This document shows positions 11,714-24,311 of a DNA stretch of 64,000 nucleotides, piece by piece; positions within the stretch are counted from its first letter, which is position 1, and the number at the start of each line of letters is the position of its first letter. The position numbers were made by a program, and so were the translations under genes. Source of the stretch: Thuidium tamariscinum (lineage: Eukaryota; Streptophyta; Bryopsida; Hypnales; Thuidiaceae); NCBI GenBank assembly GCA_947034885.2, contig OX344750.2:12766053-12830052 (forward strand), written 5' to 3'. The notes under the pieces are model-generated. The model was not told where the DNA came from, searched no databases, and worked only from the letters and a program-made list of their open reading frames with translations.

Positions 11714-12448
11714 TTAACCCCTAAGCGCCGGCAGCGCCATTCTGTGGCTTATGAATGACTTCTCCACGCCATCTGAAGCCTGAACAATAGTTTTTTCATC
11801 CATTTTTTTTTCCAATGACCTTTCATGTTGAGTTACAAAGAGTGTCCAAGTGAATTTTTAGTGTAATTGATATTTCTTTTCATGTAGTTGAGAATTAATT
11901 AAGAAAAACGGATGGCAAAATTTGTCATTTTAGTGTATTTAGAGAAATTGAGTAAATCTGAAATTTCTCCTTGAAAACAACATTTTTTGAATTTGAGCCC
12001 AACTAATGAAATGGAGGTCCTGTACTCTAGTTTCTTCTCCAATTGAAATTTTGGAAAAATTCGTAAAACTGAATATTTTATTGTAGTTTGAACTTTGTCT
12101 GTATTTTTAATGTCCACTGAATTCTAATTATAAATGTACACGGCAAATTAGTGTACACCATGATGATTTCCACTGTATTTTTCACACATGGTGAAATTTT
12201 CAGATTTTTTGAAATTTTTTTCTATTTTCTATGATTTTTTCTTCAGTTTCTCTTCAAAAAAATTCAGAAAATACAATTTTCCTCAAAAAAATCTGAAATT
12301 TCTGTGAAGTACAGAGGACATGCAGTTTCATCTCTGAAAAATAAAAATAAAAATTTCCATACACATCTGGTTACAAAATGGTAACAAACTGAGTGACAGA
12401 GAGTGCAGCCTGAAACCAGTGGTCACAGGCCCGGCGTTTCAGGGTTAA
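11714..12448. mobile_element. TTAA-flanked piggyBac-like MITE, family E (element 11718-12444)
   Basis: Left end CCCCTAAGCGCCGGCAGC and right end GCCCGGCGTTTCAGGG form imperfect inverted repeats with TTAA on both sides. The 727-bp interior is AT-rich and non-coding. Confidence 0.75.
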
Positions 12449-12654
12449 AAAAAGCTAAGAGCCCTCAAAAGCTAACAACTCTTCACCACACCGCAATCAT
12501 GTGCACTGTGCGGTGACTATGAAATCATTAACTTTGGGAACGCTATTGAGAAAATTGTTCACACTACTGCTGCGTACGATGACTGCGGTGATTAGCATCG
12601 TCCGGTAAGTGGCGCGCTTACCGCATATAAGAATTTATTTTCTCTGCTGCACAG

Positions 12655-13010
12655 GTACATGTCGAGCAAGCACTTGACAGAGAAGGACGACGTTTACGTT
12701 GATGTGATGTTATTGGAGTTGGTATCAGGGTAGGAAACAATCAATGAGCAAGTGTCTGATAGAAATCCTAACCTGATAGAATGGATGTGTGTGCTCCGAC
12801 TCCCTTCAGTCCATATGAATAACAAGTTATGGTTGTAGCACCAAGCTGGTGATTCTTCTCCTTGCAGATTAGGCCCTTGCTGGCAGAAGGGGACCTGAAA
12901 GCTGTGGTGGATCCATCGCTAAGAGACAAATACACTATTAAGTACAAACACAGAATACATGTGGAAAGTAGCGGAGCTGGGAATGGTGTCCATGGATTTC
13001 AACAGACCAA
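12655..13010 (+). pseudogene. receptor-like kinase fragment, degraded, introns retained
   Basis: After an acceptor (ttctctgctgcacag) the exon 12655-12729 reads YMSSKHLTEKDDVYVDVMLLELVSG. This matches kinase subdomains VIII-IX of plant receptor-like kinases, usually 'YxxxxLTEKSDVYSFGVVLLELVSG', with the SFG replaced by VDV. It is followed by a donor (gtagga). After a second acceptor (ctccttgcag) the exon from 12868 reads RPLLAEGDLKAVVDPSLRDKYT, and then, after a frame change, YMWKVAELGMVSMD, the usual C-terminal lobe. The upstream catalytic loop and the rest of the receptor are missing, and the frames do not join. It is therefore a broken gene fragment and not a processed copy. Degenerate sequence may continue to about 13220. 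Confidence 0.75.
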
Positions 13011-13752
13011 ACAGTGCGAGAAACTCTAATTTCAATTGCCATTGAAGAGACGATTCGAGCTCACTCGTTCCCTTTTGTCGGTCGATTCTTGTGAACCTCG
13101 ATTGAACAACTGTAGTTCAGGCACACGTTCAAAGCCATCACCACATGATGCTAAGCTAAGTTCAAATCGAGGAGACACAGGAAGCACATCTATACGATTA
13201 GCTCGTCGCCAGATTAAATAGGTCTCATTCAAGACTTACACTTCTACTCTACGAGAATGCATGGAGGAAATGACAAGACAATTCTTTGCACCTTTTTCTG
13301 CGAAACCTCCACATTGTGCAACCTTAAGGGACTTGTAGCAGCTACAACATTACTACAACTGGGATACTCGTCAATCTTTAATGCTCCAATTGTATTGAGG
13401 AAATACAAACAGTTGTCGTGGTCCCTAGCTTGTTTCAACTAGGGCCGTGCCACTTTTCTTCTACGATTTCATCTATGTATGTTACTCTTAAATCTTATTT
13501 GCTATTTGAAACAGTGTCAACAGATTGTCAGAGCACGGGATCCAGCGAATCATAAGACATTACAAATACAAAGAATCAGTACAACCTAAGAGATTTTCAT
13601 TCGAACACACTGAATTCCCAGCTATCACTAGGTTTGGATTTCATTGTAATTAGTACTTTGCAATCTAGAGTTTTCATCATCTACAATGAACTTTTGGTAT
13701 GCAACAGGTAGTAGCCGCAGCCAATTGGGGACGGTGCTGCCGCCCTGATTCG

Positions 13753-15465
13753 TCAAGCATTGAAGGGATTCTCACCTTCGGAAGTCGGGGTTGTACTTCG
13801 GAATTGGTGAACTGGATCACTGTTTCCATCTAAGACGAATTGGTCTTCGTTCGGATTGTGGCCTGGCCTGCTCCTACTCAATTCCCTTACCGAATTGCTG
13901 CTATGCACTAGCCCGACATCTTGAAAGGGAGCGTGCAGATTAAGGTTTGGGTCCGTCGTGGCTTCAGTGACGGCGCTGTAGCGGCTCATAGGAGTGGACC
14001 CTATAGGCACCGTTTCGTAGGTCGCGGCTCCCGACTCGCGCCCTAAATCCACTTCCACCTCAGGGTGATGCTTGATCCCGCCGAGGAGAGGGGCTAACGT
14101 CGCCTTCACCTTCTCCGACATGCCCGTCAAGCTCTTCCGGTCCTTCGCAAGCTCTTTCTTCTCCGGCTCTCGGTTCTCGTCGTCGACACTGCTAGGGATT
14201 ATTTCCTCAGCCATCGTGACCCCGATCAATCCAAAGGACTCCGCATGTCTCTTCAAATCTGCGAAGAACAAAACCACAAGAAAGATGAAGTTTAGCATTG
14301 GCTACAAACATCACACTTACTGCATATCCTCCCACCATGCAATACCAGAATGCACATATCCTGCACCTAACTTAGATAACTCTTAACAATAAATCCTGAA
14401 ATAATTACTGACAAAACCAATCCCTGTTCCAGAAACGAGCATCACATTCAAATTGGACAAATTGCATTGCCTAAACTCGACCTCTACATTGGTTGGGAAC
14501 ATCAAACCCGAATGCATGTCAAAACACCTCCTTCCACCATGCAATGCCACATACATTTACTGTATCCTGCACCAAAACCCTAATAACTCCAAATATGACA
14601 ATCCCGGAAAAAATCACTAACAAAATCAATCCGTGTTCCAGAGACCAACATCACACTCGAATAGGAAGCGAATCCCGAATAGTATAAAGTCGAACTCTTA
14701 TGTTGGCAGCGAACATCACATCCAAATGCATGTCACTACATCTTCTCCCACCATGCAATGCCAAATTCATATATCGGTTCCACAACCCTAATAACTCCTT
14801 ACACTAAAATTCCTGATAAACTCAATTCCTATTCTAGAGACCAATATCACACTTGAATAGCAAGCGGATCGCGGATTTCGAATTGCGTAGACTTGAACTC
14901 TTACATTGGCTACAAGCATTGCATCCAAATGCATGTCACTTCATCTACTTGCATTATGCAATGCCAAGATTACATGTCCTGCACCCAACCCTAATAACTC
15001 CTAACAAGAAAATCACTAATGAAATTCACAAACGAAACTCAAAGCCTATTCTAGAAATCAGCATTATACTCAAACTGGAAGCGGACACCAAATTCCATAA
15101 TCTCGAACACTCACATTGGCTGCGAACATCACACTCGAATACAAATCCTTTTACAATGCAATGCCAAGCTCACATAATCCTCCACCCAACCCTCATAACT
15201 CTTCCAACAAAAATCCCTAAAAAAATTAGTAATGAAGCAATGGCTGTTCCAGAAAGTGAGATCACTCTCGACTTGGAAGTAGATCCCGAGTCCCGACTGG
15301 CGCAACCTGTGAGCGAAGTGATCGATTTTCAAGACGCCAACTGAATGCATGGAAGTGGACATGAAATGTATGAAGGATTGCTATCTACCTGAAACAAATG
15401 GTATCGAAATTGCAAGGCAACGGATTGATCTGCACAGGCAAAGGAAGAAGGAAAGAAGTCTTACC
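13753..15465 (-). CDS. hypothetical protein, 153 aa, with a 5'-UTR intron
   Basis: The coding part is 13753-14214 on the complement, starting at MAEEIIPSS and ending GENPFNA. The GC content and codon use are gene-like and unlike the flanks. A good acceptor (tttgttcttcgcag) lies at 14259-14260, so the exon starts at 14258. A donor (GAG|gtaaga) at 15465 ends an upstream, apparently non-coding exon; its candidate reading frame from an ATG near 15541 is stopped before the donor. The protein is hydrophilic and Glu/Ser/Pro-rich, with LAPLLGGIKHHPEVEVDLG as its most structured part. No domain is recognised. The intron is filled by a degenerate tandem repeat of about 205 bp. Alternatively the frame could continue into an unseen 5' coding exon, because it stays open for 28 codons upstream of the chosen Met. 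Confidence 0.55.
14290..15330. repeat. degenerate tandem repeat, about 205 bp x 5, inside a 5'-UTR intron
   Basis: Five diverged units follow each other. The shared landmark ccaccatgcaatgcc occurs near 14333, 14537, 14748, 14954 and 15155, that is every 201-211 bases. Each unit also carries a 'cctaataactcc' block, an 'aaaatcactaacaaaa' block and a 'gttccagagaccaacatcacactcgaat' type block. The long + strand open frame at 14853-15344 is a by-product of this repeat and is not called as a gene. The array lies between the inferred splice donor and acceptor of the 153-aa gene on the other strand. Confidence 0.75.
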
Positions 15466-15559
15466 TCAAGATCCTCGTTGCCAAGTGTCACAACTCCTCG
15501 GTAGCCACTTGTTCCGGGGCAGGGTGTCTCCGGTTCTCATCCAAAGACCCGTTTGGTTT

Positions 15560-17829
15560 GGATTTTTCGAATTAGCTATAGGCCCAAATGATTAATTATT
15601 TAGTATAGGAATTATTTAGTATAGGGTGACGGGTTTCATCCGGATGCGCAAGTGCTGAGGGAAGTTTATGAGGAAATGATTTCATCCAACTTAAAGACCT
15701 TCCTATCAAATTTTCATTCCAATTTTGGATGGAGTTCAAAAATTTCTACTCATGGTTTGTTTGTTTTCCAAAATGTGTACCTTACAAGAGGGCGTTTTTG
15801 ATAGTACCTTCATAGATGGTCTTCAAGTATGGTTGAAGAATTGGTGAGTGTAAAAATTAGTATAATCAATCTAATAATATCATCTATGTACACCGCAAGT
15901 ACTACAACAACACCATTACAACCAATGTTAAATAGAAGATCTTTATAATGAATTGTTAAATCATACTCCATACTAAATAATTATTTGGGTGTAATGGAAA
16001 TGTTTTCAATCATCTCAATTATGCCTTTTATTGAGGAAGTTCACAAAAAATTTACACTTTCTACCTATATTTGTTTATGCACATGAAAGTGCACAATCAA
16101 GCATCATTCCAAATGATTTGGATTTTTTTATTAGTTAAATGGCATTTAATATTAACAACTAATTTGTTACATTTGTCACAAAAATAATTTGAAAGTATGT
16201 AAAATTGTAAATTTATTTTATAAGTCATGAAGTATTGCCTTTCATTTGATCATATTTTTAATTAATTTTTTATTACATTGCATTTGATTACTTATCAAAC
16301 TTGCAAATTAGAATGACAATGAGGCATAATTGCTTGCAATCTAATGGAATTGAGCTTTATTTTTTCAATTGAAGCTTGGAAATGAAAGCCACCTTCCTAC
16401 GTTAGATTCTCATGCATCTCTACTTTGTGATCAATTCGACAAGGGCATAATAAAAATAGAAACTCAAATGCATTTAGGATTTAAAATCAAAAAGACGTTT
16501 AGGACTTTATAATTAAACTAGATATTGATAGCAGCATATTGTAGAAATATTTTGATTTGAAACAATAAATATCTAGTAACTTAAGTTACTTTTTTATCAA
16601 TTCATTTTTCTTTAATGTATGCATTTTTAGTGTATATAGTATAAAGGTAGTCAATAAAATATTATTAGTTCTTAAGATGATTATATGCATCCATATATTT
16701 ATAAAGTCATTTTTATTGAGTTCTCAAAGTCAATGATGGGACTTTAGATAAATAGATGCTTAACCCTAAAATGTTAGCTACTTATGAATGTGTCATCAAA
16801 CACCATGCTATTATATTTTGGATGCTTCATTTTGCTATTAAAAATGAGTGAAATTGTTTATTGTTTTTATTTTAGAGACTAACTCAAATTTCATCTAAAT
16901 ATCTTAAGAAAACTTTTAATTTTTTGTGAAAATTTGAAATTATTCTAAATTTTTGAAAATCAATAAAAAAAAAATTCATATCAAAGACAAGATAAACTCA
17001 AGGTTGTTCCCTTGACTATTCCTTGTATTGTTTAGGAACTAGAACCAACCCCCATATTGTGAATTTTGGAATTCTTAAAAATAAAAAATTCTAAAATTCT
17101 AAAATTCTAAAAAATAATTAAGAACTAAAAATTGAATTAAATTTTTTTTAAATGATTTAATCAATAATTAAATAATTATCTCATATGGCATTGTCTTGAT
17201 TATGTTAAATTACTAGTGAGACATTATTATTAGAATTCCTACAATCTGGGAATTCATGGTTTTGTAATGGTTGATTTATCATTTTCTTTTTTTAAATTTT
17301 TTGTAGTTCTTCACTAAAGGATTTGGACCTTGCATCAACTACTCACAAGTTCCATTAACACTTCATATTGTTATAGTTGATATGAATTAATCCTAGAGGG
17401 ACCTAGCCCCCTAACCAAGACAGTTATAAAAATACTTTGATTATTGGACCAAGAGGTGGATTTTTGTTTCTAAAGTCACCTTGTCAAATCTTTTAGATCT
17501 ATAGCATTCTTTAATGATTAGTCCTCAAATATTGGTCTAATCACTATGGAAATCATATTTTTGATATTATATAAATCACTTTCTTAAAAAAATGAAGTAT
17601 ATTTACACAAGATTAGAACTTTGTATAAGCTACCTTCCTTTTCACACAAACTCCAAAGATGAATATGTATCATCTACAATTCCTTATATCCTACTAAAAA
17701 CCTCTAAAAATCTTCCCCATGAGTCAAAAAGTTATTACATGATATGTGATTTCCTTTTATCTCTGGGCAGCTTGGGCAGATTAAAAAACTTCTTTAAAAA
17801 TAATTTTTTGAAAAAATGAAAAATTGAAA
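15560..17829. other. AT-rich intergenic DNA
   Basis: No gene recognised. A short 'aaattcta' tandem stretch lies near 17082-17112. A single TTAACCCT at 16760 has no matching partner. Confidence 0.5.
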
Positions 17830-18515
17830 TATTTTATTTAGAATTTTGTGTATGCAGGAATCTTTGAATCATTCCATTTGGATTAGTGAGTCAAAAGTTA
17901 TGAGGAGGTTTAGTTTGAGGTAGTTTGTGGCTAGTTACAAAATTCCTACACTACAAAAAAGTTTGAAATCCTTTATTTAATTCAATTTTTAATATTTTTG
18001 GATAAAAATAATTGCAATAGGTGAAGATTGTTTATTACAACATTTTAACCATTGGGATCAAAAAATTTCAATTCCATAAATAAATTGTGTACAATTTAGT
18101 GTTTTGGCTCATTTTCTACTTCTTTGTACTTGTTATTTTTTTCCTCTATGTTTTACAACTCCAAATGATTTGAATTTTTTTTTGCATATAGCCAACTTTC
18201 CTTTAAGAATGAATCCAGAGAGTAACCACCAATTTGAACCTTTTTTCTTACAAATGTAACCTTGTGAAGTGCAGCTGCCCGGATTTCCGCAGTGGTAAAA
18301 AAATGATTTTTGTCACTTCAAACACTAATATCTTGCAATCTACACGGTGGAAATTGCTGAAATTTTTTCCACGTCTTTTTAAAATTATGCTCTAAAATAT
18401 CCTATGGTTACTTTTGTCCAAAAATGTTTTTTTCTTAAAATTTGATAGTTGTCTAAAAAATGACAGTTTTGAAACGGTTTTGGTGAAAATATAGTCAAAA
18501 ACCTTTAGGGGTTAA
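17830..18515. mobile_element. family C TTAA element, right part
   Basis: Ends AAAACCTTTAGGGG followed by TTAA at 18512-18515 and matches 53211-53890 as a reverse complement ('cagctgcc' and 'aatatcttgcaatctac' blocks). The two copies diverge upstream of 17830, so the left end is unknown. Confidence 0.5.
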
Positions 18516-19359
18516 AGGTTTGTTGCAACAATAAATGGGATTCTAGAAATATATTTCTTATTCTAAATATGGGCAACAAGGAAAGCTAGCCCACTTCATA
18601 AACAAATCTTTATAGTGCCTAAATAGACACTGAATCCATTGTCAATACTATTTTCTAAAGAAGCAACAAGTGCAAAGTGCCTTGTATGGGCAAGGCCAAC
18701 CTTATTAGGCTAGAAAAAAATGTTCTTATATTGTATCACTTATACCCATGAGGTAGTTCAAAACAACAAACACTATTTAAATGGTTGAAAGCAATAAATG
18801 AAGTTTTTTATTGAAACAAAATCCATGGCTCAATTGAAGGTTTTTAGTTGGACAAAGGAAATACAATAGAACCTCTCTAAAGTAATTCCTTCTGAAGTAA
18901 TATCTTTTCTAAGGAAATACTAGTTGCCTAGTCTTGGCCCAAGCCTTGCCATACACTGAAGTCAAATTCGGCACCTTGGTGCCAAATTAATTTAATTTTG
19001 AAATTTGGACAATTTGGAAGCTTAATTTACTTTTTATGAATTTCATGAGGAATTTCAACACCTCATTCTTTCTACTTTTTCAACACTATCAATTTTGAAT
19101 TAATTTTTTTATTCATGTACAAATGTGTTCCTTTTTCTAAATTTTCTAAAGAATATTTTTTTAATATTTAGAATTAGCAATAATGAATTTTTCCAGATTT
19201 TCAGAAATAGTTGTACAATTTTTAAATCTTTTACATGTTCCAAGTTTTTTTCTGAGATTATTTATGAACCTACACATAGGGCATACAAAATCAAATAAGT
19301 GAATGCCACTCAGCTGGGGAAAAAAAAAATGGTGACCCGTTCTTTAAATGTATAAACGG

Positions 19360-20177
19360 ATGAATGTCATCCATATCTATCCACACAGCCCTAGAAAGCC
19401 GACGGAGTTCCCAAACAGTTGGACCACATAATCTTCACGGTAAAACGACCCCGAACCTTCAAGCCTCTAGAGCTCATTCACAACAGCTTGCCTTCTCGTT
19501 TCACAGCTCGCTCTCTCATTCACTGCTCCCACAAATCCAAAAGCTGTTGCTGCTGCGATTGTTCATCACCGACGTGCGCTTGAATCGGTAAACTTTCGCA
19601 TACTGCACGCCGTTGAAATCCCTGCACTGGGAGCTTTCTGTCAAAAAAAACCCAGTGGAAATCCGTTCCAGCATTGTGTTTCTGTAGCGTTTTAGCGAGA
19701 TTCTCTGTGTCGACGGAATTCTTCTGTCAGAATTCCATATTGATGCACCTTTCGTGTAATCGGAAAAAGGAAGACGTTTGAGTGTTGATTGCTGTGACGT
19801 TTGAATTATCGATGTCTGACTTTTTCAAGTGGATGAGAATTTTCTTCAACAAATTATGGATATGGATTCTGAGTGAAAGAGGTGTAAGAAGTCTTTATGT
19901 CTCTGAGGAGATTCTCTTATTGTATCGGGAATTGATGTGCATCAGTTATCCGGACAAATATGCAAAATTCGTGTTCTGGTTGCGAAACAGAGTTAAAACC
20001 CTAAATTGAGGGTTTATCGGATTTCATGCAGGGATTCAGAGAGAGTTTGTGCGCATCGTTTGATGAGAGGATTGGAGATCGACGCTGGAGCATGAGGTGA
20101 AGACAAGGTTCAGGAATTGAAGGAGATTCTTTGAGACTTGAAAGGGCGTTGAGACTTTCTTATTTAGGCAATTAGGT
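19360..20177 (+). other. probable promoter and long 5' leader of the 132-aa gene, with upstream ORFs
   Basis: GC rises here compared with the AT-rich DNA upstream, as expected for promoter plus 5'-UTR of the gene starting at 20178. The leader carries several upstream ATGs. The longest upstream frame is 19782-20009 (75 codons, starting MLIAVTFEL and rich in Trp, Phe and Leu), ending 168 bases before the main start. Whether it is translated, or is simply an open frame in a long leader, cannot be decided here. A transcription start site was not identified. Confidence 0.45.
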
Positions 20178-21464
20178 ATGGCTCCCAAAAAGACTGGGAA
20201 AGGGTCGAAATTTTCCGATGATGCACCCTGGAGGGCATACAAGGGAGAGAAACCTGTGCCTCGAATAAGCAAGGGGGGGATTGTCGCTGTTCGGCAAGGA
20301 CCTAATTTCCAGTATGCCCTTAGCATTATGAAGGTACGGCGTGGCATTTCGATTATATCTCACTTTTTTTGTAATCTTGGGGCCTCTTTACCTGAAGAAG
20401 TTTAGGGGACGATTGCGGCAGAATTTCCAGTTGCCTTAAAGCTACCACTTAAAAATTAATTAATTGCGTACTTATCGAGCTCATTGCTGAAGTGAGGAGC
20501 TCTGATTTGTAGTTGTTACATTTCCCTGTCTGATCAGATTTGCTCTATTGGAATATGGCAGCGTCGGTGTCTGATTGAATCTTTCATATTGCTTTGGATG
20601 GGATGGTTATATAGTATAATGTTGCTTACGATTGACTTGAATTTCTGAGTTGTTTCGGACACTTGTGGATCAGACAAATTATTTGGATTTGTAGAGTGAC
20701 AGAAGCTCTTATTTCGATTGGCCTTTTAAAAAATACGCTAACGAATTAGTGGTATTTTGTTGATGAATACAGCATCCAGATCCAATTGGTTATGGTCTTG
20801 CTCGTGAGGCTTTTGTCGAGCCAGCTGGACCTGATTGCATCATTCCTGGTTTACAAAAGCCTGTTAGGGTTCTTGGGCTTCAAGTGAGATTTTCCTCCTT
20901 GATTGTTACTTTTGAAATGAGAGTTTCTTGTTTTTCGGTCCCTGTCAATTGTTTGTGTGAAACTATACCAGATGAACCAAGTTATAATGGTAGTCATGAA
21001 TATGCATATTACTACTCAACAACTGATATAAACTCGATGAGGTTGTTTTGTAGGTCTGGCCGGTCCCTTTTAAATGCCAGGTCAACTTAAAAGCTCTAGA
21101 TCCAATTGGTCGTGAGTTAAAAACAGTGGGGAAGGTAATTTCTCTATCTCTTTACGTTCACAGCATTTCTGTTTGCCAAGGACCGATTTCAAGTAAAATT
21201 TTCGTCCGTCAGAATGGTTGATTTTGCAAGCAGTTTTTGGTCATATATGGAGCGTATGTGTGATATCTAAGCCACCCATTTTCTAGTCTTTTACGTGAAG
21301 TAACTGAGTGTTCGAGACATGTTGCACAACTCACATGTCTCATTTGATGGACGCCTCGTCAGTGAACAAGTTTTGGGGTGTGCCTAACGATTGTATTTGG
21401 CTGCTTAAAACAGCTGCTGGACAAGGCTTTTGACTTGATGCAAGCTCCCTTCAGCGAGCGGTAG
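20178..21464 (+). CDS. conserved plant protein of unknown function, 4 exons, 132 aa
   Basis: Exons 20178-20333, 20773-20883, 21054-21134 and 21414-21464 join in phase 0 at GT-AG introns. The product has a Lys-rich start (MAPKKTGKGSK) and a central block rich in conserved-looking short motifs: RISKGGIVAVRQGPNF, HPDPIGYGLA, EPAGPDCIIPG, LDPIGRELKTVGK, and a short amphipathic tail LLDKAFDLMQAPFSER. I recall similar small proteins across land plants but cannot name the family. There is no signal peptide or membrane segment, and the length of about 130 residues looks complete. The phrase D-P-I-G occurs twice, in exons 2 and 3, which hints at an internal repeat. Codon use and GC are higher than in the flanks. 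The 5' leader reaches back to about 19.4 kb. Confidence 0.86.
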
Positions 21465-24311
21465 ATGTAGACGTTGAAGCGGAGATTATCATATGCTGTG
21501 AGTTTGATTCCGAAATATATTGCTGTTCTTGAAGAGCAGGTGTCATCATTTTGCAAGATTCCAATGGATTCAATATTTTAGCAGAGAAAGATTAGGCATA
21601 GCTAGATGATCAGACACACGAATTTTAATTTGGATTTGGGTTGCATATTTTCTGGTGTAATTTTAGGCATGCGCCGTTTGCTGAATAACTACATTGATTT
21701 GACACTAGGTTTATAGTAACAAATTAACAAATCGATCCCAGGAGTTGTACTAATTTAACCCTGAAACGTCTCAATCCTTTTTAGAATTTTTGCACATTTT
21801 CGCTTATGGCTTTGTACAGATATACCATTTACCAGAATTTAATGAATTTGGTCATTAAGGAAGGTTGTCTTTTCTAGATTCAAGTGTTACATTTGATAAA
21901 TGTGAAATTAATTGGATGAAACAGTGCCTTGAAGCCCTCTGTTTATCGTCCAGAATATGGACGTCGGAGTGCTTCAGGGTTAATAGTACTAATTTAATAG
22001 CTACGATTGTGCTATTGCTATTTGACTATTCTAGTTTGGTTTTCTCATAATTCTAAATGCGGTTCAGGTAGGAAATGAATCAGTTCTATGTCTACAGAGT
22101 GGGTAGGGTGTCTCTGGGTCAGATGCTGAGTAATGCGCACTGCAACATAGCACACATGAAACATTTGTCTATCTCCCCAAATGGAATCATTTGATCTTCA
22201 TTGTTGAGAATGAAATAGTTTTTAAATTTTGTCAGTTTAGTTCATTCAATTACTACAAGACTCATTGATTGGTTTCCTACTATATTTTTCAACAATAAAT
22301 TTTTGTTTGTTGAGTGATAGTTATGAGAAGAAGGAAGTATCTTCTTTGTCTTAAAGTCATTAGATTTTGTTGTAGTAGAGAAATGTGACAAAACAATTAG
22401 TGCATCTTGCACTAATCAAATTAACCACTTAAAAACCAAGCATTCAAATTTGGAACATAGATTTGCTAGATAGTGATTTGCAAATATTCTATAGTTACAT
22501 ATCAAAGATGTAGATTGTCAAGTTATATATTGAGGTATATAGTTGCAATGTATACTTTAAATAGTATAGGAATGATATACCTCAAAATACAACTTTTATT
22601 AGTACTCAATTTGATTCTTCAAAAATGACTTCAATAAATAATTAAAGTTAAGAAAAACACAAAACATCACTACATTTACTATCTCATATTTTGAATCGAA
22701 AGGAAAAACATTCTTGTAAATGTTATTCTTACTCAATCTATAATCAATTTAAAAATGAATTCCTAGTTTCTAGTTCATAATTGTATCAATGTAGGTATAC
22801 AAAGTAGTAAATCCAAGTATATGGATATTATTTGAAAATCATATTTTGCTTGAAATTCATCATTAAACTATTATTCTAAAATTAATAGATCTTCAAAATT
22901 ATCAATATTTGGATTGCCCTTAAAGGAGTTAAATTGATCATTTTTAATTTTGCAAGGGAATTTGAATTTTTAAAAACATCACTAATCTTGTAATTTAGTA
23001 CTTTTGATTTTTTTGATGTTTTTAGCTTGATTGTGATTGTCAAAATGGACTAAATAATGATCAAGAATTATGAAGCTTGAGAGCATTATAGGATATAATG
23101 TCAAGTTTAATAGTTCATCACAAATGTTCACATTTGTACTTTTCACAAATCTAAGGATGTAAAAAGAAGGTTGCATTATAAATTATAATACTTTTATGAC
23201 TATCTAATGGAATGGTAACAAATCTACCTTCAAAGCCAATTTAGGCTTGAAAAAGCTCATATTCCTTTTACATATAATGAAGATCACAATGCCAAGTCCA
23301 ATTTTCAAAAAAGCATGATAATTGAAAATGAAACCACTTCTTCTACTCCCTTAGATTTGTGAAAAGTACAAATACAGATGACTATGATGAACTATTAGAC
23401 TTGGCATTAGAGATAAATCATGAAGTTGGTCTTGTGTTTGTGACTAGGTGTCAAAGGAAGGTATATCTAAGAATAGAGAACAAACACAACACCAAACTAC
23501 ATTAGAACTCAGTTTTGATGCTCCAACAAGTTTCATCCGATCCTTTTCCCAAACTCAGGCTCTTGGTGTTGCATTACTACAACTTTACGATTAACTCTAT
23601 TATGTCCCATGATGCTCTCAAGCCTCCCGACTCTCCAGCATTATCTAGACCTTAACGACTTCTCACTCTTAGTGGCTACCTCTGGCGATGGCAACCCCCA
23701 ATCATGCTCATACCGTAGATGTTCATCTCTAGACAGATTCAAGGGAGGAGCATCTCCTTCCGTTGATCTAAAATATTTTCATTTCTGATTAAGAGGTCCT
23801 AAGTCATAGCATAAATGCTTCTAACAATGGAAGGATCGATGAGGGCATTTGGGGTAACTTAACTTACACCATCCAGAAACTAGAGAACACAGAATGACAC
23901 TCATTCATCGAACTGAATCCATGAGAGTGAAATTGGCCTTTTCCTCATTACGTGTAGAAAATGCCTGTGCTCGGCAAAAAAAGTTCCTACACTTTGAGAT
24001 CACGCAGGTTATTCAGAATAGAACAAGATTCAAAGTGATATGCAAATAGACGACTTTGAAAGTAATAGACAATTGAAAATGGGTAATAGAAACATTGAAA
24101 TAAATCAGAAAGAACAGTTGTAAAACCCGTAGTTGGTCTCTGCGACTTGATGCAGGTGAATCCAACCAAGGGAGAAGCAATTTATTATATGTATATACAA
24201 AACAAAAAGCAGTCAAATAGCAGCACTGTTGACTATTGACAATGTGTACCAACAATCACCAAACTCTGGCATTCAGTGGTAATGGGAAAAATGCTCTAGA
24301 GAAGAGAATGT
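21465..24311. other. intergenic DNA between the 132-aa gene and RABF1
   Basis: Holds the 3' flanks of both genes and the inverted repeat at 23.1-23.4 kb. GC rises from about 23.5 kb toward RABF1, which may be its 3'-UTR or an unrecognised exon. No frame could be supported. Confidence 0.45.
23075..23420. repeat. inverted repeat, arms about 70-85 bp
   Basis: Segment 23092-23162 ('aatagttcatcacaaatgtt', 'acttttcacaaatctaagga') is repeated in reverse orientation at 23345-23412 with some mismatches, leaving a spacer of about 180 bases. Probably a decayed MITE. Confidence 0.6.

Noticed and set aside
14853-15344. 163-codon open frame on the + strand
   Set aside because: It runs through the 205-bp tandem repeat; its residues repeat with the units, and the same DNA is intronic to a gene on the other strand.
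16760-16771. TTAACCCTAAAA as a left end for the family C element ending at 18511
   Set aside because: The bases after CCCTAAA do not match the inverted complement of the right end, so pairing is not supported.
22070-22110. Possible last exon of the 132-aa gene (acceptor ggttcag, then a short frame to TAG)
   Set aside because: A nearer acceptor at 21413 gives LLDKAFDLMQAPFSER in phase, with much better protein character.
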